The notes beneath the pieces were generated by a model, which made no database searches, was not told the DNA's origin, and saw only the letters and a list, made by a program, of their open reading frames with translations. This document shows positions 25,915-35,182 of a DNA stretch of 64,000 nucleotides, one piece after another (the stretch's first letter is position 1; each line of letters begins with the position of its first letter). The position numbers were made by a program, and so were the translations under genes. This stretch comes from Aeromicrobium sp. IC_218 (GTDB lineage Bacteria > Actinomycetota > Actinomycetes > Propionibacteriales > Nocardioidaceae): contig NZ_SJXM01000002.1 in assembly GCF_004336805.1 (NCBI RefSeq), forward strand, positions 248,001 through 312,000. The letters are read 5' to 3'.

Positions 25915-26373
25915 TCAGGACTTGGGCGTGACCCACAGATGGATGGTCCCCTCGACGACGACCGTGCCGTCGGCACGGGTCGCGCGCACGGTCACGGGGA
26001 CGTCGGGCGCCTGGGCCCAGTCCTCGGCGGTGGTCGTGGCCGTGCAGACGAGGTCGGACGTGGACTTCGCGAGGTACTTCACGTCCATGCCCTTGGGCAG
26101 CCAGCGGTGGCCGTCCGGCACCGTCGCCTCGGCCAGCAGGCCCATGGCGGCCTCGAGACCGTTGCAGACGGCGATGGCGTGCACGGTGCCGATGTGGTTG
26201 TGCACGGCCTTCCGCTTGGGCAGCAGCAGCTCAGCGTGGTGCGGCTCGACGGACCGGACGCGCATCTTGATCGTGCGGAAGTACGGGGCCTTGCGCCCGA
26301 ACAGCTTCGAGAAGATCCAGTCGCCCTGGGGCAGCGCCGTGATGCGCCGGTACATGTCGTAGGTCGCGGTCAT
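25915..26373 (-). CDS. DUF4442 hotdog-fold protein (thioesterase-like)
   Basis: A 152-residue protein of the DUF4442 hotdog family, related to acyl-CoA thioesterases of the PaaI/YiiD type. The segment HNHIGTVHAIAVCNGLEAAMG (in part) is the central hotdog helix region. Substrate unknown; an acyl-CoA is likely. ATG at 26373 is chosen over GTG at 26382 because TAACGT lies exactly 7 nt upstream, implying a leaderless transcript. That hexamer overlaps a perfect 16-bp palindrome (26383-26398), so a repressor may control it. Confidence 0.75.
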   Translation of the reverse strand: MTATYDMYRRITALPQGDWIFSKLFGRKAPYFRTIKMRVRSVEPHHAELLLPKRKAVHNHIGTVHAIAVCNGLEAAMGLLAEATVPDGHRWLPKGMDVKYLAKSTSDLVCTATTTAEDWAQAPDVPVTVRATRADGTVVVEGTIHLWVTPKS

Positions 26374-26380
26374 GGGCACC

Positions 26381-26386
26381 ACGTTA
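26381..26386 (-). promoter_or_regulatory. -10 hexamer of the DUF4442 gene (leaderless type)
   Basis: TAACGT on the minus strand lies 7 nt before the ATG and overlaps the palindrome at 26383-26398. Confidence 0.5.
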
Positions 26387-26398
26387 CCGGTAGGTAAC
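26383..26398. promoter_or_regulatory. Palindromic operator candidate
   Basis: GTTACC-GGTA-GGTAAC is a perfect 6-4-6 inverted repeat over the -10 region of the DUF4442 gene. TetR-family repressors of lipid metabolism often bind sites of this kind; the regulator is not in the window. Confidence 0.45.
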
Positions 26399-26409
26399 CG
26401 TGGATGGTG

Positions 26410-27483
26410 TCAGACCGTCAGCGCCCGCACGCACACCACCTCGGGCAGGTTGGAACGGATCTCGTGCCAGGACTCCCCCTCGTCCGTGCTCGACCACACC
26501 GCGCCGTGGCGGGTGCCGACGTAGACGCCCAACGGGTCGGCGCCGTCGTGGCACAGGGCATCGCGGAGCACGACCGTGTAGGCCTCGTCGGGCAAGCCCT
26601 CGTGCAGCTCGTGCCAGTTGTCGCCGGCGTCCTCGGTCCGCCAGATGCTCGGGCGGGCGCCCGGCGGGAACCGCTCGATGTCGGCGCTCAGCGGGAAGAC
26701 GTACGCCGTGCCGGGCCGACGCGGGTGCGTCAGGACCGGGAAGCCGAACTCGGCCGGCAACGGCTCGCTGATCCGCGTCCAGGTGCGACCCGCGTCGTCG
26801 GTGCGGTAGACGCCGCCGTGGTTCTGCGCGTACATCCGGTCGGGGTCGGCGGCGTCGACCGCCACCTTGTGCACGCACTGCCCGTACTCCGGGGTCTCGC
26901 CCGGCTGGAACGGCACCGCGATGCCATGGTTGCGCGGGTGCCACGAGGCCCCGCCGTCCTCGCTGCGGTACACGCCGCCTGTCGACATCGCGACCGTCAC
27001 GACGTCGGGATCGGTGGGGTGCGGCAGGATCGTGTGGATGGCCTGGCCGCCGGCACCCGGCTCCCAGTCGGGCCGGTGCGGGTGGTCCCACAGCGACTGG
27101 ACGAGGTCGAACGTCTCGCCGCCGTCGGTCGACCGGAACAGGGCCGAGGGCTGGGTGCCCGCCCACACGACGTCCGGGTCGACCGGGGACACCTGCACCT
27201 GCCAGATGCGTTCCACGATGGCGCCGGATCCCGGCGGGAAGCCGAAGGCCCGCTTCGGCTCCTGCCACGACGCCCCGAGGTCGTCCGAGCGCATGAGCCG
27301 CGGACCGAAGGGCCAGCTGGTGGTGCCGGCGAACAGGCGTGGCGGCGATCCGTGCGGGCTGACGCCGAGCGAGTAGACCTCCTCCATGGAGAAGGCGAGC
27401 GGGTCCCAGGCCCAGCGCTCACGGTCGTCGGACCGTCCCACGAACAGTCCCTTGCGCGTCCCGACCAGCACGACAGCCGCCAT
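26410..27483 (-). CDS. BNR/sortilin-repeat beta-propeller protein
   Basis: A 357-residue protein with repeated BNR/Asp-box motifs (S/T-x-D-x-G-x-T/S-W), for example FRSTDGGETF, YRSEDGGASW, YRTDDAGRTW, WRTEDAGDNW and WSSTDEGESW. It is probably a six- or seven-bladed propeller of the VPS10/sortilin-like or sialidase-like superfamily. It lacks a signal peptide and begins VVLVGTRKGLFVG, suggesting a cytoplasmic location. Sialidase activity is not supported. ATG at 27483 has GGAG 4 nt upstream and begins the conserved domain. Function unknown. Confidence 0.78.
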   Translation of the reverse strand: MAAVVLVGTRKGLFVGRSDDRERWAWDPLAFSMEEVYSLGVSPHGSPPRLFAGTTSWPFGPRLMRSDDLGASWQEPKRAFGFPPGSGAIVERIWQVQVSPVDPDVVWAGTQPSALFRSTDGGETFDLVQSLWDHPHRPDWEPGAGGQAIHTILPHPTDPDVVTVAMSTGGVYRSEDGGASWHPRNHGIAVPFQPGETPEYGQCVHKVAVDAADPDRMYAQNHGGVYRTDDAGRTWTRISEPLPAEFGFPVLTHPRRPGTAYVFPLSADIERFPPGARPSIWRTEDAGDNWHELHEGLPDEAYTVVLRDALCHDGADPLGVYVGTRHGAVWSSTDEGESWHEIRSNLPEVVCVRALTV

Positions 27484-27541
27484 GACACTCCGCCCTTCGT
27501 CCAGACGACGGTAGGAGTGCCATGGCGGCAGCGTCAACGGG

Positions 27542-28065
27542 TCACATCGACTCGAGCGGCTCCGGCTCGGAGCCGAGCTCCTCGCGGACGACGCTGAACG
27601 CGACGTTCGGCGAGTAGCCCTTGCGGGCGAGCATGCCGGTGAGCCGCCGGGTCTTCACCGTGCGGTCGAGACCCTGCATGCTGCGCAGCTTCTTCTGGAC
27701 GAGCTGATGGGCCGCCTCCACCTCGGTGTCGGCGTCGACCTGCTCGAGCGCCTCGGCGGCCACGTCGTCGTCGATGCCCTTCTTGCGCAGCTCACGAGCC
27801 AGCGCCGATCGGCCGAGCCCCTTCGAGCGCTGCCGCGACTCCACCCACATGCGGGCGAAGGCCGCGTCGTCGATGAGGCCGACCTCCTCGAACCGGTCGA
27901 GCAGCCGGACCGCGACGTCGGCCGGGACGTTCTTCTTGGCCAGCGACTCCGCCAGCTCGGCGCGGCTGCGCGGCTGGTCGGTCAGCCGCTGCAGCAGGAT
28001 CTGCCGGGCGAACGACTCGGCGTCCGCCTCCGGCAGGTCCTGCTGCGGGTCGTGCGGCACGGACA

Positions 28066-28066
<1 letters not shown>
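27542..28066 (-). CDS. recX: Regulatory protein RecX
   Basis: A 174-residue RecX with the three tandem three-helix repeats typical of the family (SRAELAESLAKKNV; ALARELRKKGI; LTGMLARKGYSPNVAFSVV). It binds inside the RecA filament groove and inhibits ATPase and strand exchange. The start shares one base with the recA stop (TGATG), so translation is coupled and RecX output tracks RecA. Induced together with recA from the LexA-controlled promoter. Confidence 0.94.
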
Positions 28067-29160
<1,094 letters not shown>

Positions 29161-29298
29161 GGGGCGGTTCCGTTCTGCGAGGGGCACCGAGGCGCCGGAT
29201 GGCCAGGCATCTTCAACGCTAGGAGGACCCACTGACATCCTGGGCCTCGTCGACCCGCCTGTGGAGGGACGTCCTCCCGACGTCAACCTGTGGACCTC

Positions 29299-29304
29299 AC
29301 GCTA
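29299..29304 (-). promoter_or_regulatory. recA -10 hexamer
   Basis: TAGCGT on the minus strand starts 1 nt downstream of the recA LexA box, so the box fills the -10/-35 spacer. Transcription would give a leader of about 130 nt. Confidence 0.5.
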
Positions 29305-29305
29305 C

Positions 29306-29321
29306 ACGAACAGGTGTTCGA
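29306..29321. promoter_or_regulatory. LexA (SOS) box of recA
   Basis: ACGAACAGGTGTTCGA contains a perfect CGAAC-N4-GTTCG palindrome. It is about 146 nt upstream of the recA start codon. Confidence 0.85.
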
Positions 29322-29352
29322 CCAGCGCGCGACACGCCGGGCGGAGGTAAGG

Positions 29353-29547
29353 TCAGCGCTCGGACGCGGGGAGCTGCAGGTTCGCGTGCACCGCGCGCCA
29401 GACGAGCTTGGGGTCGACGCCGGCGTCGAGGGCGTCGGTCGGCGTGCGGCTGCCCAGCTCGCCGAGCGACTGGGTGGACGCCCACACGTGGGCGTAGGCC
29501 TCGCCGAGGTGGAGCTCCATGCGCTCCCAGAACTCGCTGTGACGCAT
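29353..29547 (-). CDS. DUF3046 small protein
   Basis: A 64-residue protein of the DUF3046 family (RHSEFWERMELHLGEAYA ... DPKLVWRAVHANLQLP), found in actinobacteria beside recA. Function unknown; it looks soluble and compact. The start shares one base with the clgR stop (TGATG), so it is translated with ClgR. ATG at 29547 is the family start; a TTG one codon earlier is unlikely. The recA LexA box lies only about 30 nt past its stop. Confidence 0.88.
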   Translation of the reverse strand: MRHSEFWERMELHLGEAYAHVWASTQSLGELGSRTPTDALDAGVDPKLVWRAVHANLQLPASER

Positions 29548-29840
29548 CAAGCGGCGGACATCGACACGTCGGGGGCGATGGACGACACGCTGGCCAGCTC
29601 GGTGGCCTCCTCGACCTCGAGCAGGGCGCTCACGTCGACCAGCACCTTCGAGAGCGGGACGTCGAGCGCGCCGGCGAGCGCTGCCAGCAGCTCCGAGCTC
29701 GGCTCCTTGTGGCCGCGCTCGATCTCGGAGATGTAGCCCAGGCTGACCCGGGCCTTGGCCGAGACGTCGCGCAGGGTGAGTCCCTGGGCGATCCGGCGGG
29801 CGCGCAGGACCTCACCGACGAACTGTCGCATCAGCGTCAT
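29547..29840 (-). CDS. clgR: ClgR-type XRE transcriptional regulator
   Basis: A 97-residue XRE-family regulator with helix-turn-helix [23 protein letters not shown] (about residues 20-42, quoted in part). In Streptomyces, Corynebacterium and Mycobacterium the orthologue ClgR activates clp protease and stress genes and sits in the same pgsA-cinA-clgR-recA neighbourhood. The C-terminus ends in Ser-Ala-Ala; C-terminal alanines mark related Streptomyces regulators for ClpP degradation, so ClpP turnover is plausible. GGAGG lies 7 nt before the ATG at 29840. The gene follows cinA at 28 nt and is coupled to DUF3046. Confidence 0.88.
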   Translation of the reverse strand: MTLMRQFVGEVLRARRIAQGLTLRDVSAKARVSLGYISEIERGHKEPSSELLAALAGALDVPLSKVLVDVSALLEVEEATELASVSSIAPDVSMSAA

Positions 29841-29868
29841 GCCTGCACCTCCGGTGTCATCGTCTCGT

Positions 29869-30363
29869 TCAACCCGTCCGTGGGCCGAGATGTTCCCCCA
29901 GCCTAGCGACCAGCAGCGACAAGCCCGCCAGGACGGTCGAGGAACGGACGTCGTCGCGGTCGCCGGGCAGCGCCAGCAGCTCCCCACGCACCCCGTCCGG
30001 GCCGGCCACGGCGACGTGCACCGTGCCCTGCGGCTTGCCCTCGCTGGGTCCGGGACCGGCGACGCCGGTGGTCGACACGCCCCACGTGGCGCCGAGGCGG
30101 ACGCGCACCCCCTCGGCCATCGCGGCCGCCACGTCGGCGTCGACGGTGCCCCGCTCGGCGACCAGGTTGGCCGGGACGCCGAGCAGCTCGGTCTTCAGGT
30201 CGGCGGCGTAGGCCACGACTCCCCCGCGGACCACGACGGACGCACCGGGCACGTCGACCAGCGCGGCGCACACACGGCCGCCGGTCAGCGACTCGGCGGT
30301 GGCGACGGACTCGCCGCGCTCGCGCAGCAGCGCGACCGCGCGCTCCGCGACGTCGGCGGTCAT
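29869..30363 (-). CDS. cinA: CinA-family nicotinamide-nucleotide amidohydrolase
   Basis: A 164-residue stand-alone CinA C-terminal domain (PncC type) with [20 protein letters not shown] (in part) near the N-terminus and [20 protein letters not shown] (in part) as the substrate loop. It deamidates NMN to NaMN for NAD recycling. Many bacteria fuse this to an N-terminal COG1058 domain giving about 420 residues; that domain is absent here, as usual in actinobacteria. It follows pgsA at 1 nt. Confidence 0.92.
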   Translation of the reverse strand: MTADVAERAVALLRERGESVATAESLTGGRVCAALVDVPGASVVVRGGVVAYAADLKTELLGVPANLVAERGTVDADVAAAMAEGVRVRLGATWGVSTTGVAGPGPSEGKPQGTVHVAVAGPDGVRGELLALPGDRDDVRSSTVLAGLSLLVARLGEHLGPRTG

Positions 30364-30364
30364 G

Positions 30365-30988
30365 TCAGGCCGCGCTGCGGTCCTGCGCCTCGCGCCGCAG
30401 CGCGATCGCGTCGCGGACGTAGACGGCGCCCGTCCAGAGCGTCTGGGCGACGGCCGCGGCCATGACCACGTGGGTGGCCCAGCGCAGCGCGTCCGCCGCG
30501 ACGTTGTCCCACAGCTCCAGCGGCAGGACGTAGCCGCCGAGCGCGATCGCCTGGAGCATCGTCTTGAGCTTGCCGCCCTTGCTGGCCGGCATCACGCCGT
30601 ACTTCTTGACCGCGAACCGCATGGCCGTGATGCCCCACTCGCGCACGAGCACGAGCACGGTCACCGTCCAGAACAGCCAGCTGTCGAAGATGATCGCCAG
30701 GCCGATGAACGCCATGCCGGTCAGCGCCTTGTCGGCGATCGGGTCGGCCAGCTTGCCGAAGTCGGTGACCAGGTTGCGGCTGCGCGCGAGGTCGCCGTCG
30801 ATCTTGTCGGTGATCATGAGCAGCACGAAGGCGACCCAGGCCGCGATCCGCAGCCCGACGGACTCGCCGCCCTCGGCCAGCAGGAGCCACCCGAACACGG
30901 GGACGCCCAGGATCCGTACGACGGTCAGGACGTTGGCGATGTTGAGGTTGCTCGGCGGCTGCTGAGCGCGCTCTTCTGCGGACGACAC
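30365..30988 (-). CDS. pgsA: CDP-diacylglycerol-glycerol-3-phosphate 3-phosphatidyltransferase family
   Basis: A 207-residue CDP-alcohol phosphatidyltransferase with about four to five membrane helices. The full signature D-x2-D-G-x2-A-R-x8-G-x3-D-x3-D is visible in DKIDGDLARSRN plus GKLADPIADK. It makes phosphatidylglycerophosphate, the precursor of phosphatidylglycerol and cardiolipin. GTG at 30988 is chosen because it precedes the hydrophilic N-terminus and lies 5 nt after the upstream gene. In the ftsK-to-recA gene run. Confidence 0.9.
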   Translation of the reverse strand: MSSAEERAQQPPSNLNIANVLTVVRILGVPVFGWLLLAEGGESVGLRIAAWVAFVLLMITDKIDGDLARSRNLVTDFGKLADPIADKALTGMAFIGLAIIFDSWLFWTVTVLVLVREWGITAMRFAVKKYGVMPASKGGKLKTMLQAIALGGYVLPLELWDNVAADALRWATHVVMAAAVAQTLWTGAVYVRDAIALRREAQDRSAA

Positions 30989-30993
30989 GTCGC

Positions 30994-31482
30994 TCAGTAT
31001 GAGGCAGTACGGCGCAGGCGGGCCAGGCGGTCCTGCGCGGCGGCCGGCGACGACGACATCGCGAGCCCCAGCGGGACCGTGAACACGCGCTCCCCCTGGC
31101 GGGTCACGACCTTGACGTGCGGGTCGCGCAGCAGGCCGTGGCGCGGCTCGACGCGCAGGTCGCCGACCTCGCGCCAGGGCAGGCCGACCCACGAGCGGCG
31201 CTGGCGCAGCCGCAGGCCCAGGTCGTCCGCGACGAGCACCGGCGTGCGGGCGTCCGCGGTGGCCGCGAGGTGGACGAGGCCGAGCACGATGAGCACCGCG
31301 GCCACGCCGTACCACCACACCGGGCCCTCGCCCTCGAGCGCGAGCACCGCGAACCCGGCGCCCAGCGCCAGGCACAGCGCGCCGAGGACGACGAACAGCA
31401 GGCCGCGACGGTGGATCTCGTAGGCCGGGTCGGGGTCGACGGAGCCGTGGTCGGTCACGACGTGCAGCGAGGTCACGCTCAT
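30994..31482 (-). CDS. Two-helix membrane protein (PH-like domain)
   Basis: A 162-residue protein with two adjacent membrane helices (about residues 27-50 and 56-74) and a C-terminal cytosolic part ([20 protein letters not shown] in part, [15 protein letters not shown]) that resembles bacterial PH-like domains. Function unknown. The start overlaps the ftsK stop by 4 nt, so it is co-translated with FtsK. It may act at the membrane in division, but that is only context. Confidence 0.75.
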   Translation of the reverse strand: MSVTSLHVVTDHGSVDPDPAYEIHRRGLLFVVLGALCLALGAGFAVLALEGEGPVWWYGVAAVLIVLGLVHLAATADARTPVLVADDLGLRLRQRRSWVGLPWREVGDLRVEPRHGLLRDPHVKVVTRQGERVFTVPLGLAMSSSPAAAQDRLARLRRTASY

Positions 31483-33971
31483 CCCACCTGCACCGAGGCG
31501 AGGACGTCCTCGAGGTCGTCGGGCTTGACCAGGACGTCGCGCGCCTTCGAGCCCTCGCTCGGCCCGACGACGCCGCGGCTCTCCATGATGTCCATGAGCC
31601 GGCCGGCCTTGGCGAAGCCGACGCGCAGCTTGCGCTGCAGCATCGAGGTCGAGCCGAACTGCGTCGTGACGACGAGCTCGATCGCCTGGAGCACGAGGTC
31701 CATGTCGTCGCCGATGTCGTCGTCCAGCTCGCGCTTGGACTCCTTGGCGGCGGTCACGTCCTCGCGGTACGTCGGCTGCAGCTGCTCCTTGACGTGGGAG
31801 ACCATCGCCTTGATCTCGGCCTCGTCGACCCAGGCGCCCTGCATGCGCATCGCCTTGTTCGCGCCCATCGGCAGGAACAGGCCGTCACCCTGGCCGACGA
31901 GCTTCTCGGCGCCCGGCTGGTCGAGGATGACCCGGCTGTCGGCCAGCGAGCTGGTCGCGAAGGCCAGGCGGCTGGGCACGTTGGCCTTGATCAGGCCGGT
32001 GACGACGTCCACGGACGGACGCTGCGTGGCCAGCACCAGGTGGATGCCGGCCGCACGCGCCAGCTGCGTGATGCGGACGATCGAGTCCTCGACGTCGCGC
32101 GGGGCGACCATCATGAGGTCGGCGAGCTCGTCGACCACGACGAGCAGGTACGGGTACGGCGCCAGCTCGCGCTCGCTGCCCGGGGGCAGCTCCACCTGGC
32201 CGGCGCGCACCGCCTTGTTGAAGTCGTCGATGTGGCGGAAGCCGAAGTTGGCCAGGTCGTCGTAGCGCATGTCCATCTCGCGCACGACCCACTGCAGCGC
32301 CTCGGCCGCCTTCTTGGGGTTGGTGATGATCGGCGTGATCAGGTGCGGGATGCCCTCGTAGCTGGTGAGCTCCACGCGCTTGGGGTCGACCAGGATCATG
32401 CGCACCTCGTCGGGCGTGGCGCGCATGAGGATCGAGCTGATCATCGAGTTCACGAACGACGACTTGCCCGAGCCGGTGGCGCCGGCGACGAGCAGGTGGG
32501 GCATCTTGGCCAGGTTCGCCACGACGAAGCCGCCCTCGACGTCCTTGCCCAGCCCGACGATCATCGGGTGGTGGTCGCCGCGGGCCTTGCTCGAGCGCAG
32601 CACGTCGCCGAGCGACACCATCTCCTTGTCGACGTTCGGGATCTCGACGCCGATGGCGGACTTGCCCGGGATCGGCGACAGGATGCGCACCTCGTTGGAG
32701 GCGACGGCGTAGGAGATGTTCTTGGTGAGCGCGGTGACCTTCTCGACCTTGACGGCCGGGCCGAGCTCGACCTCGTAGCGCGTGACCGTCGGGCCGCGCG
32801 TGTAGCCGGTGACGGCGGCGTCGATCTGGAACTGCTCGAGCACCTCGGTGAGCCGCTTCACGACGTCGTCGGACGCCGCGGAGCGAGCCTTGGGCGGCGT
32901 GCCCTCGCGCAGCAACGACGGCTCGGGCAGGTTGTAGACGACGTCGCCGGACAGCGCCAGCTGCTCGGTGCGCGACGGGATCGGCTCGAAGGGCTTCTCG
33001 ACCTTGGCCGGCTCCTCGGTGACCAGCACCTCGGACTCGACGTCGGCCGCGGTCTCCAGGGGCTCGGGCCGGTCGCCGGCGTCCTCGTCGTCCGGACCCT
33101 CGACCAGCGGGTTCTCGTAGACCTCGTCGACGGCGGGCGGCGGCGTGCGCGGGTGACGCTTGCGCGCCGGCTTCTCCTCCACGACCGGCTCCGGGACGTC
33201 CTCGGCGGGCGAGGCCGAGCGGCCGAGCAGCCGGTCGCGCACGGCGGCGGCGCGTGCGGGCACGGCGTAGAGCGGCGTGTTGAGCACGGTGAGGGCGCCG
33301 AACGCGGTCAGCAGCACCAGGATCGGGGCGACGACCCAGGCGGACTTGAGCAGGTCGACCAGCACGGCGGAGACGAGGTAGCCGATCGCTCCCCCGGCCT
33401 CGCGCATCGCGTCCGCGTCGTGGTCGGACGGCCGCGGGACGCCGTGCGCCAGGTGCACGAGGCCGAGCAGGCCGCCGACCAGGCAGAACCAGCCGAGCAG
33501 CGTGCGTCCGGCGGGCGTCTCCTCCTGGGAGGGACGCATCGTGCGCCACGCGAGCACGAGCAGGGCGACCGGCACGGCCCAGGCGAGCACGCCCACGCTG
33601 CCCATGGTGGCGCCACGCACGGCACGCCCCACGAAGCCGGGGATGTGCCACCACACCGACGCGGCGACGACGATGGCCAGGGCGAGGACCGCCAGGCCGA
33701 TGCCGTCACGGCGCTGCTCGGGGTCGAGGTCGCGGGCGCTGCGGCCCACGCTGCGGGTGATCGTGCCCACGAGGGCGGCCAGGCCGGTCCAGCACGCGAG
33801 CACCAGGCGGCCGAGGCCACCGAGGGCAAGCACGAGCGGGCCAGGACCGGACGCGGCGGCGGGCTTGCGCGCCGCCGGCTTGCGGGCCGCGGGCTTCTTG
33901 CTCGCGGGTCGCTTGCGGGCCTGGCTACCGGACGGCCGCTTGCGCGGCGGGGAAGACGTACGGGTCGCCAT
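31479..33971 (-). CDS. ftsK: DNA translocase FtsK
   Basis: An 830-residue FtsK/SpoIIIE. The basic N-terminus contains PAARK repeats (residues 26-40), followed by about four to five membrane helices (to residue 240), an acidic/proline linker, the alpha/beta motor with Walker A GATGSGKS near residue 494 and [11 protein letters not shown], and a C-terminal gamma winged helix that reads orienting DNA sites. It pumps chromosomal DNA through the closing septum. The ATG at 33971 is 7 nt after TAGGCT with no Shine-Dalgarno, so it is probably leaderless. Begins the minus-strand run down to recX. Confidence 0.96.
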   Translation of the reverse strand: MATRTSSPPRKRPSGSQARKRPASKKPAARKPAARKPAAASGPGPLVLALGGLGRLVLACWTGLAALVGTITRSVGRSARDLDPEQRRDGIGLAVLALAIVVAASVWWHIPGFVGRAVRGATMGSVGVLAWAVPVALLVLAWRTMRPSQEETPAGRTLLGWFCLVGGLLGLVHLAHGVPRPSDHDADAMREAGGAIGYLVSAVLVDLLKSAWVVAPILVLLTAFGALTVLNTPLYAVPARAAAVRDRLLGRSASPAEDVPEPVVEEKPARKRHPRTPPPAVDEVYENPLVEGPDDEDAGDRPEPLETAADVESEVLVTEEPAKVEKPFEPIPSRTEQLALSGDVVYNLPEPSLLREGTPPKARSAASDDVVKRLTEVLEQFQIDAAVTGYTRGPTVTRYEVELGPAVKVEKVTALTKNISYAVASNEVRILSPIPGKSAIGVEIPNVDKEMVSLGDVLRSSKARGDHHPMIVGLGKDVEGGFVVANLAKMPHLLVAGATGSGKSSFVNSMISSILMRATPDEVRMILVDPKRVELTSYEGIPHLITPIITNPKKAAEALQWVVREMDMRYDDLANFGFRHIDDFNKAVRAGQVELPPGSERELAPYPYLLVVVDELADLMMVAPRDVEDSIVRITQLARAAGIHLVLATQRPSVDVVTGLIKANVPSRLAFATSSLADSRVILDQPGAEKLVGQGDGLFLPMGANKAMRMQGAWVDEAEIKAMVSHVKEQLQPTYREDVTAAKESKRELDDDIGDDMDLVLQAIELVVTTQFGSTSMLQRKLRVGFAKAGRLMDIMESRGVVGPSEGSKARDVLVKPDDLEDVLASVQVG

Positions 33972-33978
33972 GGGCGTA

Positions 33979-33984
33979 AGCCTA
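33979..33984 (-). promoter_or_regulatory. ftsK -10 hexamer (leaderless type)
   Basis: TAGGCT on the minus strand lies 7 nt before the ftsK ATG. Confidence 0.5.
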
Positions 33985-34060
33985 AAGCAAGAGTCGAGAG
34001 TTGGGCGCCCGTACACGCCCGTCCCGCCCCGCGTTCTCGGGACGCACGGGATCGGCGACC

Positions 34061-34765
34061 TCAGGCCCCGGGGTCGCTGGCCAGCGCCGAACGTCCCAGC
34101 GCCTGCTCGAACCGGGTCAGCACCAGCCCGGCCAGCCGCGCGTCGGGCGGCCCGCCGTCGAGGAAAGGCGCCGTCACCAGGTCGGCCCCGCACGCGCGCA
34201 GGGCACCGAGCTGCTGTCCCCCGCTGAGCAGGTAGGACGAGACGACCACGCGGCGTCCGTAGGCCCGCGCGATGTCGATGGCGTCGGTCAGGGACGTGTC
34301 TGAGCCCGTCAGCGAACCGAGGTGCACGCGCCCGCCCCACACCGCGCTGAGCAGCCGGGCCGCCCGGGCGAACGCGGCGAGCTCCTGCCCCTCGGTGGAG
34401 CCCGGGACGCCGAGCACGATGGTGTCGCCCTTGCGGGCACCCGCCGCGATGAGCCGCTCGGCGCCGATCTCCGCGAGGGCCCAGTCGGGCCCCAGGGGCG
34501 CGGCGAGCCGCAGCCGAGGCGCCTGGGCGCGAGCCGTGGCCAGGGCCCGGACGACGTCGCGCTGGGGCGACAGTCCGATCGGCACCGCCACGGCGGGGAC
34601 GTCCAGGACGGGGAGGGAGTCGGCGAGCGGGCCGGAGACGACGACCTGGCGCACGTCCAGGCCCGGGGCCTCGCGGCGGACCGCGTTGGCCAGCCCGGCC
34701 AGCGCGGCGCGCTCGACCGGGGTCGTCGGCGCCGGCGAGCAGGCGAGCAGCACCTCGACGCTCAC
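34061..34765 (-). CDS. CbiX/SirB-like protein lacking the metal-binding histidines
   Basis: A 234-residue protein with two CbiX-type repeats, similar to sirohydrochlorin chelatases ([20 protein letters not shown] at the N-terminus, [15 protein letters not shown] in the second half). In active CbiX/SirB enzymes the first loop reads HGS/HGT and the second GYHV-like; here they read SPA and GGQQ, so both metal-binding histidines are missing. It may be a non-catalytic paralogue or bind something else. GTG at 34765 follows GAGGGGG at 5 nt. No cobalamin or siroheme genes are adjacent. Confidence 0.65.
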   Translation of the reverse strand: MSVEVLLACSPAPTTPVERAALAGLANAVRREAPGLDVRQVVVSGPLADSLPVLDVPAVAVPIGLSPQRDVVRALATARAQAPRLRLAAPLGPDWALAEIGAERLIAAGARKGDTIVLGVPGSTEGQELAAFARAARLLSAVWGGRVHLGSLTGSDTSLTDAIDIARAYGRRVVVSSYLLSGGQQLGALRACGADLVTAPFLDGGPPDARLAGLVLTRFEQALGRSALASDPGA

Positions 34766-34862
34766 GACCGCCCCCTCGAGCCGCGGACGGTCACGGCCGG
34801 CGACCGGACGGTGCGTGCGTGACCCACCGGGCCGGTGCCGGCCGCGACTGCTGCGATCCATC

Positions 34863-34886
34863 GGGACCGACCCTGGTGCCGGTCCC
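34863..34886 (-). other. Short hairpin in the intergenic region before the CbiX-like gene
   Basis: GGGACCG (34863-34869) and CGGTCCC (34880-34886) pair around a 10-nt loop between two minus-strand genes. It may terminate the dapA-rnj unit. No gene is seen in 34766-34959. Confidence 0.35.
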
Positions 34887-34959
34887 CCCTTGGGATCGAC
34901 CGTAGGGAGCCCGTGTGAACGGTGGACCGACCCGAGGTTTCGGACGCGTAACAGTTCGC

Positions 34960-35178
34960 TCAGGGGCGTCCGTGGCGCTCGCGGCGCTGGCGACGCTCCT
35001 CGAGCACGGCCAGCACGAGGCCGAAGACCGCGAAGAACACGGTGAACACGACCCACGAGCGGGTCGGCGCCCAGGTGCCCTCGGACGCCCGGAACACCAG
35101 GTGGACGGTCACCCAGGCGACGCCGGCGCCCAGCGCCGTGGCCGCGACGAGGCGCGCCCACGGCGGCAGGCGGTGCAC
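34960..35178 (-). CDS. Small two-helix membrane protein
   Basis: A 72-residue protein with two membrane helices (about residues 8-28 and 41-60) and a very basic C-terminus (EERRQRRERHGR). It starts at GTG 4 nt after the rnj stop and is probably in the same operon as rnj. It resembles no family I can name. Topology with a positive C-terminal tail suggests both ends face the cytoplasm. Confidence 0.65.
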   Translation of the reverse strand: MHRLPPWARLVAATALGAGVAWVTVHLVFRASEGTWAPTRSWVVFTVFFAVFGLVLAVLEERRQRRERHGRP

Positions 35179-35182
35179 CGGA

